Shown in pieces: positions 25,501-34,359 of a stretch of DNA of 64,000 nucleotides. The stretch comes from Heliocidaris tuberculata (Eukaryota > Echinodermata > Echinoidea > Camarodonta > Echinometridae): assembly GCA_025618425.1 (NCBI GenBank), contig CM046833.1, positions 39,127,274-39,191,273 of the forward strand. Direction: 5' to 3'. Below the pieces are notes generated by a model that saw only the letters and a program-made list of their open reading frames with translations, had not been told where the DNA came from and searched no databases. Made by a program: the position numbers and the translations under genes. The number at the start of each line of letters is the position of its first letter. The stretch's first letter is position 1.

Positions 25501-28130
25501 GAGAAACTGTTGCTGGGTTAGTTTTGGAGAGATACGATTTCGCAATCTCACCAATTGTGTATTGCTTGGATTCACGTAGAGGGACAATCAAAACCCACAC
25601 AAAGTGACTGAAATGCCTCCCTTCAATCCAGTCCCAGGCAATCTTAGCACACAGTGTAGTTTTCCCAGCTCCTGCCTCTCCTTGAACCATAAGCCGCTTG
25701 GGGAACTCCCCATTGACTCTGAGATCAAGGATATCATTGTAATCTAGTTTTCGTTTGCCTCTTCCATACTCTTCTTGCAAGACAAGATTTGTGTACATGT
25801 CTTCAAACTGCACAAGGGAAGCAGGATTGAGAGGATCAGCTCTGATCTTACAAACAGTTGACCGGTATTTGAACTTGAAATCATTTGCACATCGCTTAAT
25901 CAGTTCAGGAGAAAGTGGTTCAGTCTGAGATTCAGCTGACGGAGGTTGGGTCTGTGATTCTGGAGGTCTTGATGGCTCACCTGTAAGATAAGAAGGAACA
26001 ATAATCTTTATCAAAATCCAAATCAAGCAAAGATGATCAATTTTCACTTAAGTCTAGCTTGTTTGGCTTTAAAATGTTACGAAAAACATGTTGATCCTGG
26101 AAACAACTGACATCAGCTATTCTTCATCTGGGTCAAGAATCTAATGGTGTTTTCAAACATTACAGATCACCAGCTATGAAGCAACTGGCAATAAGGGGAT
26201 ATCCTTACCTGTGACGTCTGAGATAAGGCTTCCATTGTGTACTCTGCCTGATAGGTTACCCAACCCACTCTCCTTTAGTTTGTCAGCAAGAATAGCCCTG
26301 ATGTTTGTTCCTGGGGGCTGTCTGTCTCTCCATCTCATGAATACATTCATGAAAGCCTCACTGATGTCATCTGAACGGTGCTTGATACCACTCAGCTGTG
26401 CCCAAGGGATCTGAAGTTTAACCCCCACATGTTTATAGTAAGAATAGTCAATGAGCTCAGATAGCTTCAAAAACTCATCCTCACTGACAATCCTGTAAAC
26501 AGAAAAATGTAACTGTATAACAATATGCCATTTTCTGAAATTATTTTCTTTAAATGTAGGTTTTTATTCTACAAGAGGTAAAAATAACTATAGATATTTC
26601 TCTGTCAGAATGTATTTGGGTATCAAAATATTTGGGAGTTGAAAAATACATTACCCTCCCCCCCCCCTCATTTACATCATTTCATGCAGGTACATACATG
26701 TAGGCCTATACATTTTAGAAACAGGGTTTAACACAAAAATCCCACTTATATGTACAAGGTTATCCAAGATAACCTTGTACTCATGCGTGGCTTTTCCTGC
26801 CATATGTGTTCTGTTCATTAGCCTGGATTGGTCCAGGCAATAATACACCAGAGGCAGGGGGTAATGATTATTGAAACACTTCATTTTCATTTTGAAAATT
26901 CCAAATTTGTAGCAGTGTATATATACTGACAACAAAAATGAATTAAGCCGTTTGAAAAATGAAAGCAGATTCATTATTATTTGTATGGAGGGTTTTCAGG
27001 CGACCAGAAAAATTGGCGTATCTCATGGTTTGTGCAAGAGTACCCGGATGACCGTGCAATTTTAAAACAATATCTCATGGTTTGTGTAAAAGTACCTGGA
27101 TGACCATGCAATATATCTCCATATCTCATGGTTTGGGGTGCGCGTGACGCGTAAAAAAGTGAATACGCGCTTAGATAAGCAAAGGTTAAGACAATGGATG
27201 TATGCGCGCAGCTCTTGGAAGATACTTGGGTAAGGACAAAAATGTTTTTCTACCTGTGTTTCATGCCGAAGTCAATACAAAAACATAAGGACATGTAATG
27301 GTGAAAATTGAGGAACTACATGTAGGTATCATACAATTAATAATAATATTGAATGGCTTTTCTTTCATGGGACACAAGGATATATCGTACTCGCTTTGAA
27401 AATATTTCACTCATCGTGCCGACTCGTGAAATATGCTCATAGCTTGTGCGATATACATGTATATCCTTGTATCCCACTCAAGGCCATTCAATATTATATA
27501 AATATTGCTTACGTTAAGGAGGCGCGATGGCTCAGTGGTAGAGCAGTGCTCTCATAACTGGGAGGACCCGGGTGCAAAACCAAGTGGATGTGCTAGTGCC
27601 CTTTGGCAAGGCATATATAATCCTTATTACCAAGTCCCTCGGAGAGGACTTAAAGCTGTTGGTCCCCTGGTTGCTTACTTACAAGCATACATTATGCTTT
27701 CTTAGCAGTCAGGTAAAATCAAACCATCAAACCAACAAACGTTGATTTGGGGTTTTTTTTTTGACTACTGCAACAGTGAATGTTCAACATAGTCCTACAT
27801 ATTGACTCCTTGATCAACATACTTTCCAAACTATTGAGTGAGCTTTAGTTTTGAGGGTTTGAATTATGAAAATAGAAATTAATGTCTGGTGAAATATGCA
27901 TCCTATCAAAATGGTCTTTGGTAGTTTGTTTTCACTGCAGTTTGAAAATATGTGTACAAACAAAATTATGATTACAAATTCTTTTATGGGATGAATGAAG
28001 TATACTATGCAAGGCCTACCTCTCTGGAGTGTTTGGACCCGGGTTGATTTCTACATCACCAGATCTCATCAGGAGAATCATTGGTAGATACAGGTGACAG
28101 AATTCACCCATGGTGTAAGATGTCCTCCTT
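15246..28130 (-). CDS. NLR receptor gene 1 (2A leader - death fold - NACHT - LRR), interrupted
   Basis: Eleven exons can be joined with canonical GT/AG sites and matching phases: 28111-28020 (coding), 26492-26209, 25980-24081, 22754-22596, 21567-21400, 21000-20833, 20411-20244, 19197-19027, 17444-17277, 16073-15967 and 15405-15246. If one copy of a 179-bp duplication in the NACHT exon is discounted, the coding length is 3,366 nt, an exact multiple of three (about 1,121 residues). The order is signal-like 2A leader, death-fold domain, NACHT ATPase with Walker A and B, linker, RI-type LRR pairs and a Pro/Gln-rich tail. NLRs of this kind are greatly expanded in sea urchins and are thought to act in innate sensing. 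As sequenced, the duplication shifts the frame after the winged-helix region. The tandem paralogue is gene 2 at 37241-55208. Confidence 0.85.
15967..16073 (-). CDS. NLR gene 1 exon 10: short post-LRR exon
   Basis: A 107-nt exon from CAG|AGT to GG|GTAAAT. The peptide begins SSFPQITKGSFRFNG and aligns with gene 2 exon 40910-40813 (GCFPQVRKGNFWFNG). It enters in phase 0 and leaves two bases, which the tail exon completes. Conservation of frame and sites between paralogues supports it as real. Confidence 0.75.
16466..16680 (+). mobile_element. tRNA-derived SINE with poly-A tail
   Basis: The head reads like a tRNA, with an A-box-like TGGTCCAGTGGTTTAAGG and a B-box GGTGTTCGATCCCC at 16521-16534. 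A unique body and a poly-A run (about 16651-16680) follow. It belongs to the same family as the minus-strand copy at 34014-34350. It lies in an intron of NLR gene 1, in the opposite orientation. Confidence 0.85.
16681..17151 (+). pseudogene. 3' fragment of a non-LTR retrotransposon ORF2
   Basis: The open frame joins the SINE's poly-A run directly. It encodes a Lys/Leu-rich segment ending in a CSLC...GDEFHY(I)FMHP pattern, the C-terminal Cys/His motif typical of LINE reverse transcriptase polyproteins in marine invertebrates. The conserved RT and endonuclease portions are missing, so this is a 5'-truncated or chimeric insertion. The frame is intact over about 155 codons and ends with TAA at 17149-17151. 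The LINE clade cannot be set from this fragment. Confidence 0.7.
17277..17444 (-). CDS. NLR gene 1 exon 9: LRR exon
   Basis: A 168-nt phase-0 exon (56 residues) coding for two RI-type leucine-rich repeats of about 28 residues. Landmarks are VQALRLQDVRCPTPASSHHL, a central LTDLKL and a terminal KAKASSIQ. It is the last LRR exon of gene 1. Confidence 0.85.
17635..17905. mobile_element. palindromic MITE, GGCCYGAATTCAC family
   Basis: The arms of about 95 bp start GGCCCGAATTCACAAATG and end GTGAATTCAGGCC. Inside are paired TACCATGGTTTATGCAG segments. A shorter relative with the same ends lies at 45727-45920 in a gene 2 intron. Confidence 0.85.
18760..19020 (-). repeat. intron block B, copy 1
   Basis: This intron segment resembles 20500-20830. 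Shared landmarks are GGATTTGATATGAATGCA and AATTCAG(C/T)TTC(C/T)T, followed by AATATTCCAGACT-like sequence and CACACATA(C/T)GTTAGAAAA. Both follow (in transcription order) a type-2 LRR exon. It records duplication of an exon pair. Confidence 0.75.
19027..19197 (-). CDS. NLR gene 1 exon 8: LRR exon
   Basis: A 171-nt phase-0 exon, one codon longer than its siblings (an extra Ser in PASSSHHL). Two RI-type LRRs begin VRTLRLSHVTCPTP and end LKAKASSIQ. The donor is ACAG|GTATAG. Confidence 0.85.
19483..19590. repeat. (TA)n microsatellite
   Basis: A long TA run interrupted by ACATGTATG-type units, in an intron of NLR gene 1. The apparent Tyr/Ile open frame is an artefact. Confidence 0.9.
19741..20240 (-). 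repeat. intron block A, copy 1
   Basis: Homologous to 21020-21390 and to 47185-48240 in gene 2. Shared landmarks are ATACTCCTAATAACACTGAA-like, AGCCTTTATCCAAA and CATATTGACATATCAAGG-like segments. In every case it follows the same class of LRR exon. Confidence 0.75.
20244..20411 (-). CDS. NLR gene 1 exon 7: LRR exon
   Basis: A 168-nt phase-0 exon of two LRRs, beginning VQILQFHDVKCLTPASSPYL and ending LKAKTSSIQ. The splice sites are TTGCAG| and ACAG|GTTTG. Confidence 0.85.
20833..21000 (-). CDS. NLR gene 1 exon 6: LRR exon
   Basis: A 168-nt phase-0 exon. The last codon is CGG rather than the usual CAG, giving SSIR instead of SSIQ, and the donor is CGG|GTATAG. Otherwise it is a standard LRR pair with PTPASSHHLAEALCSMPNL. 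Confidence 0.8.
21400..21567 (-). CDS. NLR gene 1 exon 5: LRR exon
   Basis: The first LRR exon, 168 nt and phase 0, beginning VHTLSLHHVMCPTPASSHHL and ending LKAKASSIQ. Intron block A follows it. Confidence 0.85.
21835..22410. repeat. ~155-bp tandem repeat, about four units
   Basis: Units contain TTTGACCT, a CCCCCAAATCTTATCAG-like segment, CTATGGTGATACATACTA and TGGTTCTTGAGATAT. They resemble the family in the element at 13341-14857. The block lies in the intron between the linker and first LRR exons of gene 1. Confidence 0.75.
22596..22754 (-). CDS. NLR gene 1 exon 4: NACHT-LRR linker
   Basis: A 159-nt phase-0 exon (53 residues), VELHVQRDCGSTMSLDVAEM through a Lys-rich end (KKGKKSK). The gene 2 counterpart at 49368-49210 has the same length and sites. 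It may form the first, degenerate LRR. Confidence 0.8.
22755..24080. other. NLR gene 1 intron 3, no other feature
   Basis: About 1.3 kb of AT-rich intron with a poly-G run near 23380 and an ACATGTACATGTA run near 23825. I see no exon or transposon boundary that I can support. Confidence 0.6.
24081..25980 (-). CDS. NLR gene 1 exon 3: NACHT ATPase exon with internal duplication
   Basis: Acceptor TTACAG|GTGAGCC and donor CCTGTG|GTGATT give a 1,900-nt exon. It starts with a Pro/Ser/Glu-rich linker, then the NACHT domain: Walker A GEAGAGKTT (near 25656-25682), Walker B FIAFDGLDEF, sensor TTRPWRA, a winged-helix YPIY motif and a helical C-terminal part containing PHKLFQEYMAGV. NACHT domains bind ATP/dATP and drive receptor oligomerisation. 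A perfect 179-bp direct duplication (24671-24849 and 24850-25028) shifts the frame and brings an early stop after SLIAYI. Without it the exon would have exactly 1,721 nt and phases that match its neighbours. Confidence 0.9.
24671..25028. repeat. perfect 179-bp tandem duplication inside NACHT exon
   Basis: Copies 24671-24849 and 24850-25028 are identical as read. The junction shares GATATAGG-like microhomology. As 179 is not divisible by three, it breaks the reading frame. Gene 2 has a single copy. Confidence 0.95.
26209..26492 (-). CDS. NLR gene 1 exon 2: death-fold domain
   Basis: A 284-nt exon bounded by TTTACAG| and ACAG|GTAAGG. The first base completes the Arg codon begun in the 2A exon. 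It encodes IVSEDEFLKLSELIDYSYYK onward, about 95 residues with the helical pattern of a death domain (FMRWRDRQPPGT, ADKLKESGLGNLS). This would be the homotypic interaction module for downstream adaptors. Confidence 0.85.
26493..28019. other. NLR gene 1 intron 1
   Basis: It carries three similar ATCTCATGGTTTG(T/G)G units at about 27020-27140 and a SINE at 27516-27745. I see no other exon. Confidence 0.6.
27516..27745 (+). mobile_element. tRNA-derived SINE (second family)
   Basis: The head GGCGCGATGGCTCAGTGGTA then GAGC is a good A-box region. The B-box is degenerate (GGGTGCAAAACC). A body with CCCTCGGAGAGGACTTAAAG follows and it ends in a CAAACCATCAAACC-type tail. The degraded B-box argues against a functional tRNA. 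Confidence 0.8.
28020..28130 (-). CDS. NLR gene 1 exon 1b: signal-like leader with 2A motif
   Basis: The ATG at 28111 starts a 30-codon open segment, MGEFCHLYLPMILLMRSGD, continuing V-E-I-N-P-G-P-NTPE. DVEINPGP fits the 2A consensus D(V/I)ExNPGP, where the ribosome skips the Gly-Pro bond. The hydrophobic stretch before it resembles a signal peptide. The exon ends AGAG|GTAGG with two bases carried over, which exon 2 completes. A conserved acceptor (TTTCTCCAG|AAG) lies 19 bases before the ATG at 28131, so a further untranslated exon lies upstream. Similar leaders are known on sea urchin NLRs, where they allow cytosolic or secretory targeting. Confidence 0.9.
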
Positions 28131-28679
28131 CTGGAGAAATGATGTCCACTGGAAAAGTGTGATGTCACAGGTCAGAATACCTGAAAGTGAAATTGAAAAT
28201 AACATTCATCTATTGCATATCATACTGCATATCCAAGCAACCCTGCACGTATAGCCACGCACATTTGACGAGTAATAATTTACATGAATCTAATTAACCT
28301 GTTGACTACTGAATTATACCATTCCCATAGGCTTGATACAGGAACCATCCTGTTCGGGTAGGCAATGCGTTAAGAGGGATGACTCAATGAAAAAAGAGGG
28401 CGTGAGATTGCAATTTGAATTACCATTAATTTTATATAAAAATTAGTGGATGCCTACCATCGTGGTATACAACATATACTTTGAAATAATAACACAATTA
28501 ACATCACTCAGAAAATTTTGAATTCATTGGTCATATATTTCTATAATATTGGATGGCCTTATAAGGTCATAATACAAGGAAATATTGGACAAGATACATG
28601 TATACCAAAATATTTTTTGCATATCGAGTTTGATATTTAACTGGCCGAATTAATAACGACATCCAATATTATAATGATA

Positions 28680-28890
28680 ACAACATTAACAATAATATTC
28701 ATAACAAGAATAATAATAACTATACCAATATTAATGAAAAGGAGAACTTGGAACTGAACAAAGAGGCATAGTGCCTGCATTCAGTATCTTCCCTAGGTTT
28801 CCCCCTAGGTAATAATATGATGTAATAATAATAATGATGATGATCATAATGATCATGATGATCAATAAGCCTACTAATAATCCATGATGA
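28680..28890. repeat. AAT/ATG-type microsatellites
   Basis: Imperfect AAC/AAT and GAT/ATG trinucleotide runs lie upstream of gene 1 exon 1b and form the insertion site of the following element. Confidence 0.8.
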
Positions 28891-28897
28891 TGATAAA

Positions 28898-30759
28898 CAG
28901 TGCTGTAGTCGAGTCCATCCCATCCGCGTCCGAGTCCGAGTCCGAGTCCCTGGAGTCCGAGTCCGAGTCCGAGTCCGAGTCCAAGTCCGAGTCCTGGCAT
29001 CCGAGTCCCGAGTCCTGGACATCCGAGTCCGAGTCCGAGTCCCGATGGGAACATCTTAAATTGCAACTTTTTTTTACGTCACATTATTTTTATTATGATA
29101 AATGCCTCACGGTGAACTCTCTATCACATGTATAGTTTCTGGTTCATTGAAAACTTCCATTTGTCAGAGAATTTAATTTACTGTAACTTCTTTTAGTACG
29201 AATGCGGTCATATATATAAAGGCTTGCTCACAAACGAGTGATTTGTCACCGTGACATGTCGCTTGGTGCTTGATAAGATTAAGTTCAGTAAGATTTCCAG
29301 CTATAGCACTAAAAATTCTGACAAAATGGAAGAAAATTGAATTGGAAATGTTGAGATAAATGTCTATGGTTAGATTTTCGGTGATGGTTTGTTGTACTGG
29401 TGGCATGTCAGAAGTTTTATTGACCAAAATACTAAAAAGGTGAATATGCACTCCTTTTGTGCCAAGGTACATGTCTCGTTGACAATGGCTTATATGAACA
29501 AGCCTTATCAGGCCAAGTATTTTGCTTATATCCACAGTAATTATAGAGAGTTGACTCTATTGTTTCTGTGATACCTCAATGAAGAAAAGTTACACAAAAT
29601 AATATTTGTTAATTTCAAAGGCCTATAATTTTATCTTTTATCAATTATAAGTTAACAGAACAAAAAGATAACTTGAATGCCATTAAAGCCAATATAGAAA
29701 AGAAAGTTTCCAACTGAAATTGAAAAAAAGAGGGAAAAATAATATTTCACCAAGAACACCATAATTAGTTCAATCTTATCAAATAGCTGATTAAAGTAAT
29801 AAAAAAATGAATCGTCAAACCCTAATAAAACCCTTGTACATGTGAGCCTGATCGGTTAGTCACGGACGGACATTTGACAAAGTTTGAAATTTTGAAGGCC
29901 TGTAGAAAATAAGTATTTAATTGAAGAGAGCTATTTTATGTTTCATTGTGAAGGGCATCACTAAAGCAGTTGCAATTTGATAAAATTTGGTTGCCATGGT
30001 AACCTACTAAGATTATAATCCATAAAATATTCAATGTCACGGACGGACAAAATGCCTACTCTTAACAGATCAGGCTCATGTATCAGCTAATTCATTAAAC
30101 TGGCTTAATGGCTTGTAATACAAGTGCAACATTAGCATTCATTTTGAAAACTGACTATGACTAAAAGACTCAAGTAAAATGAATGTACATGTAATTGTTA
30201 AACCGTAATAAAACCGTTTGACACATGCCAAAAATTATAAATTGCTGACTTTAACTTTTGCCACAGGAACATAGGTTGCAAGGAAAAAGATAAAAAGAAT
30301 ATAAACACTGCAGTCTAGTTTATAATACTAGCTTGAAATACAAGTGGAATAGTAATCTGTGTGAGACTGCCCAAAATATCCCAGGCTGTGGTCTATGGAA
30401 ATGTGTTATAGATTAATCCATCTCTAAATGGTTAATATCAATTTCATTACCTGTATGTTTCACAAGTGTATAACGAGTGTATACGAGCATAAAACGACTT
30501 ATCCTAGCGTGTACACTATTTGGGCACATTCTCGTACCGTTACGGCGAAAAGTTCATGTTCAAAATACTGCTCAATCGAGCCAAGTGCGCGAAAATAGCG
30601 GTTTTTGCGTGCCCTGGGGTAATTTTTTGAGCTAAAATTAATAGCGGAAAACGGAAAAAATTGCCGGTCTCGACCCGATTTTCGCCCGAGTCACGAGTCA
30701 CCATTGGTCGAGTTCGAGTCCGAGTCCCGAGAAATAGGGACTCGAGTCCTCCAGCACTG
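28898..30759. mobile_element. hAT-like non-autonomous element with GAGTCC arrays, copy 1
   Basis: Inverted ends CAGTGCTGTAGTCGAGTCC and CAGTGCTGGAGGACTCGAG bound 1,862 bp. The exact 8-bp target duplication ATGATAAA lies at 28890-28897 and 30760-30767, as expected of hAT transposition. Just inside each end is an array of GAGTCC hexamers (about 28915-29046 and 30680-30750). The interior matches the copy at 42492-44207 but has no transposase. It sits in the presumed first intron of gene 1. Frames rich in Ser/Glu or Arg/Thr are translations of the hexamer array. Confidence 0.9.
29844..30077. mobile_element. nested 234-bp MITE
   Basis: The ends GAGCCTGATC and GATCAGGCTC are inverted, with ATGT on both flanks; a shorter TG duplication with TGAGCC ends fits equally. 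The sister element at 42492-44207 lacks it and shows the uninterrupted site TACATGTATCAGCT. Both ends also carry CACGGACGGAC. Confidence 0.85.
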
Positions 30760-30767
30760 ATGATAAA

Positions 30768-31300
30768 ATCAATGGACAATGATGATGATGATTGATGACA
30801 GACCCGAGTTGGTATGCATAAAATCTCCTTTTATGTATTGAATTATATGACAAATAAATGTAAAGTAGCAATTAAAACAAGAAAAACAACATCTCGGAAA
30901 AAGTCGTTAGCACACCTTGATTCAATATACCGATTCTCTCCATCTGGAGATCAAACTTCTTTTCGATCACGTCACTCTGTCAATGAAACAGTATTCGCTT
31001 GTACTTACATGTACACTGCCTGAGCCGGGTTACTAAATAATCTGTACTCTTTTTTTTTTTTTTTATATTTGAGCAGCACTGACACTGTCTCTCACATGCA
31101 CGTTGTCATTTGTCTCCTCATATAGTTGGTTCAATCCAGCCTTGGCAAATTTATAATGATGGAGGCTGTCATCGACACAGAGTCTACTTCAGTGACTCTG
31201 GAGGTGGAGTAAAATTTATTTCAAGATCAATCTCTAATTCCTGAACGAGGAAGCGAAGTGACAGAAAATGGCGAACCAATGAACCCCGCCCATCGAGATC
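30768..31300. other. NLR gene 1 presumed 5' untranslated region or first intron
   Basis: No protein-coding exon is seen. Segments such as CTACTTCAGTGACTCTGGAGG and AAGATCAATC(T/C)C resemble 57580-57640 upstream of gene 2, which suggests a shared untranslated first exon. Its exact donor cannot be fixed by eye. A poly-T run lies at about 31050-31066. Confidence 0.45.
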
Positions 31301-31306
31301 GAGATC

Positions 31307-31312
31307 TTTATA
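31307..31312 (-). promoter_or_regulatory. TATA-like box, NLR gene 1
   Basis: On the minus strand GGTATAAAG lies about 150 bp downstream of the kappaB site. A GGGCGGGG and an ATTGG motif follow nearby. The placement is plausible but untested. Confidence 0.4.
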
Positions 31313-31460
31313 CCCATCGATCTCTACCAGTGCAGCGACGGGACGGTACAATATCGGCGTAGTTTAATAGTGGAGCGCGGTATACGGTCCGCGCGTTGCG
31401 CTGGTGTCATTCACGATCACGTCATCAAAGGACCAAAAAAAGAAACAAACACGATTCAGC

Positions 31461-31471
31461 GGGGAATCCCC
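31461..31471 (-). promoter_or_regulatory. kappaB palindrome upstream of NLR gene 1
   Basis: GGGGATTCCCC (minus strand) matches the Rel/NF-kappaB consensus GGGRNWYYCC and is the same 11-mer as the classic MHC class I kappaB site. It lies in a ~45-bp block shared with gene 2 (57765-57816), including a CCAAAAAAAGAAACAAA stretch, while the surroundings have diverged. Confidence 0.65.
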
Positions 31472-31479
31472 TGCTGGAA

Positions 31480-31830
31480 AGGATTACGTTATAGCCTGTC
31501 TTTCAAGCGTAATGGATTTTCACTGCTAAATACTGACATTTCTTTCAGAGATCTCCAATTCATGGGAGTAATCGTATTGTATAATTTACATAACTGATAT
31601 AATTACACTAGAAACATTTAATTTGTATACATGTCATGAAATCATACATATAAGTAGACCCTCTAAAGATAAATTAGACCCTAGGCTATAGCCTTGCAGG
31701 TCTTGATTCATAACTATGTGCTGGGATCTCGGCGACTATAAGCGAGGGGGGGGGGGGGTATCGATTTTTTATTAATACATGGGCGTATCGATGAAAACGA
31801 TGGTTTTTCCTGATTTTTTTGGTTGTTCGG
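31480..31830. other. no feature recognised
   Basis: AT-rich flank with a poly-G run near 31747. I see no gene. Confidence 0.5.
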
Positions 31831-32320
31831 TATCCGGACAACTACCCCCTGGATCGACAATTACCCCCCGGACAACTACCGCCTGGACAACTACCCTCCC
31901 CCCCCCCCCCCCCTGGACAATTACCCCCAGGACAATTACCACCAGGACAATTACCCCCCAGGACAACTACCTCCAAGGACAACTACTCCCCAGTACAACT
32001 ATTCCCCAGGACAATTACCTCCCAGGACATTTACCCCCAATTACCCCGGACAACTATCCCCGGATTCTGGGGTTGTTGTGGGGGGGGGGGTAATTGTCCA
32101 GGGGGTAGTTGTCCTAGGGGGTGGGGTAGTGGGGTAATCTTCATTTTATGGGGGGGGGGTTTAATTTTTCCTGGGGGTAATTGTCCTGGGGGGTAGTTGC
32201 CCTGGGGGATAGTTGTCCTGGGGGGGGGGAGGGGTAGTTGTCCTGGTGTGTAATTGTCTTTGGGGGTAGTTTTCCAGGGGGTAGTTGTCCGGGGTAGTTT
32301 TCCAGGGGGTAGTTGTCCTA
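31831..32320. repeat. inverted GGACAAYTACCCCC minisatellite arrays, copy 1
   Basis: About fifteen 14-16 bp units run in one direction to about 32060, then the same units run in the opposite orientation to 32320. The outer edges are TATCCGGACAAC and GTAGTTGTCCTAGA. The structure would fold back on itself. Pro/Asp/Asn/Tyr-rich open frames in every register are repeat artefacts. Confidence 0.85.
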
Positions 32321-32779
32321 GAATCTTTTTGTTCACCCGATGTGCCTTCATTACCACCTTACCGGCCCTTTAGCATTTTTTTTCCATCATGGATAAGGGA
32401 GGAAGAATTAGGGAGCCCACAATATACCCCCCCCCCCCCCCCATCCGCCTAGGCACCCACCACTGGTGTCAATGCATTGACATGATTAATGCATTGTCTT
32501 GTCTTTCAATTTTCTTTCGAATATAAATTTGAGAACCTTCTTGTCATATTGCACACCTTGGGAATTAAGAACATAATCATCTTTAAGGACAGGAACTCAT
32601 ATCTCATTTTGATCTAGAGATTCCCTAAAAATGCATCAAATTTAGTGTAAGGTGCAAAAGCATTCCGTATATGGAACATTAGTAACTATCTACCACTTTG
32701 ACATTCTATTTTGCTGTTAACAAGTACATCTAGATGTATCTATATACCTCGCTCTGTTTCTGATCAACACTCAATTTCT
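32321..32779. other. no gene; poly-C run near 32428-32445
   Basis: A poly-C run is followed by ATCCGCCTAGGCACCCACCAC, which resembles the end of the GGATCCGCC-type dispersed elements seen at 54332, 57898 and 60418. Confidence 0.4.
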
Positions 32780-33490
32780 CGTGATCCTACTCTTTCTCTC
32801 TCTCTCTTTCATCCCTCCCAATTTTGTTCATTTTTTCCCCAGGTATCTCCCCCATTTCTGCTCTTCTAGTCTCTCTCTTTTCCTTCTCAACCTCTAGTTC
32901 TCCTCTCTCTCTCTCTCTCTCTCTCTCATCTCTCCCAATTTTCATTTATTTTTTCCTGGTATCTCCTTCAATTTTGTCCCCCCCCCCCCCCCCTCTCTCT
33001 ATCTCTTTCTTCTCAGTAGCTCTTCATTCCTATCACTGTTTCTTGCATGCTCTCTCTCTCTCTCATTCTCCCCATTTCCCTTTATTTTCTCCTGGCTCAT
33101 TTTTACTTCTCTCTCTCTCTCAACATGCTTTTTTCTCAGTCTCTCTTCATCCTTATTTACCGTTTCATTTGATCTCTCTCTCTCTCTCTCTCTTCCTATT
33201 TCTTTTTTTTTTTATTCCCTTTTTTTTGGATCTCTTCTCATTGCACTAATCCTCTCTATTTCTGTTTCTCTCTCTCTCTCTTTTCTATTCTTGCTTTTTA
33301 TTTATATCCCCTCTCATTACTCCCCCTCTCTCCATTCTCTGTTCCTCATGAGGAATAAAATTCATTTTTATCCAAATCTCTTTTCAGCTCTTTGTTTCTA
33401 TTGCTCTCTGCCTCTTTCTTAATCTTTATTTTTGTGTCTCTTTCTCTCTTCAGCTCTCTCCTATTGTCTCCCCTTGTCTCTCCCCTTGAA
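32780..33490. repeat. polypyrimidine tract, copy 2
   Basis: Plus-strand CT-rich sequence with pure (TC)n runs, related to 10816-11850. It ends in CAGCTCTCTCCTATTGTC. The Ser/Leu/Phe frame at 32824-33249 is compositional. Confidence 0.8.
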
Positions 33491-34013
33491 GAAACTTGGA
33501 GTTGTGTACTTAAGGGATGCCACCTGGGTTTCAAAAGGGGGGGGGGGCACAGGCCAGATGTGCCCCTAAAAAAAACACACACATACACACACAAAACACA
33601 CAAAACAAAAAAACAATCACCATATTATCAAACATTTGTTTACATACATGAATAACTGCATCCTGAAGTACACTTGGATATCAAATGGAAGTGAAAGAAC
33701 AGTGAAAGTTATCACATAATTACATCTTCATTTAAGTATACTACATTGCCATATTTCACAATATTTCATACTTATTTTATATTAGAAAACCACAACTAGC
33801 ATGCTCTTTGGTCCATCAGAATGTTAACATATCTAAGGCACTTTATTTTAGAATAAATAAAAGTCATTTGATTAATTCATTTGATATACGTAGAAAGACC
33901 TGTTTAGTACTTCACATTGCATGACATAATTTAGAATACTGGTGTGGCCTAAGCTAAAAAATCTCAACAAAGCACATGGTCTATAATGATAATCAGTGCA
34001 GATATAAATATGA
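33491..34013. other. no feature recognised
   Basis: A poly-G run near 33539 is followed by an AC-rich stretch near 33575-33605 and AT-rich unique sequence. I see no gene. Confidence 0.5.
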
Positions 34014-34350
34014 CATAATAATCTGGATTTAAATAGCGCCTAATCCATCTACAATGTTTCTAAGCGCTTTACAGACATATTATTACCCCGTCATCAGATT
34101 CATGGCTTGCCCGAACACAATGTATGCACCTTCTCTACTCTCTGGGGAGCATTCCAGCCAGGCGCCTTTTTACAGGCAGGCACATGCTAATCCAATCACA
34201 TTGACTTCTGCATCCTACCGGGTACCCACTTAACACCTGGGTGGAGAGGAGCAATGTAGATAAAATGCCTTGCTCTAGCCGTGCCGGGGATCGAACCCAC
34301 GACCTTCGCATCTCCAGTCAAGTGCATAAACCACTCGACTACGACACCTC
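34014..34350 (-). mobile_element. tRNA-derived SINE, minus strand, near full length
   Basis: Reading the minus strand, the head GAGGTGTCGTAGTCGAGTGG is tRNA-like, with a B-box GTGGGTTCGATCCCC at 34289-34303. The shared body CACGGCTAGAGCAAGGCATT and a 3' region with TGTAAAGCGCTTAGAAAC and GGCGCTATTTAAATCC follow, ending in ATTATTATG. The head matches the SINE at 16466-16680. Confidence 0.85.
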
Positions 34351-34359
34351 TACACATCA

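Noticed and set aside
27516..27590. functional tRNA gene
   Set aside because: The A-box is good but the B-box is degenerate and a SINE body follows.
28720..29135. Arg/Thr-, Gly/Leu- and Ser/Glu-repeat frames
   Set aside because: They are six-frame translations of the GAGTCC hexamer array in a transposon end.
31779..32357. Pro/Asp/Asn/Tyr-rich frames on both strands
   Set aside because: All registers of the GGACAAYTACCCCC minisatellite are open; they are artefacts.
32824..33249. Ser/Leu/Phe-rich 141-residue frame resembling a membrane protein
   Set aside because: A CT-rich tract yields hydrophobic codons by composition alone; no start context, homologous frame or splice sites.
34286..34350. 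functional tRNA gene, minus strand
   Set aside because: The head is tRNA-like but is joined to a SINE body shared with 16466-16680.
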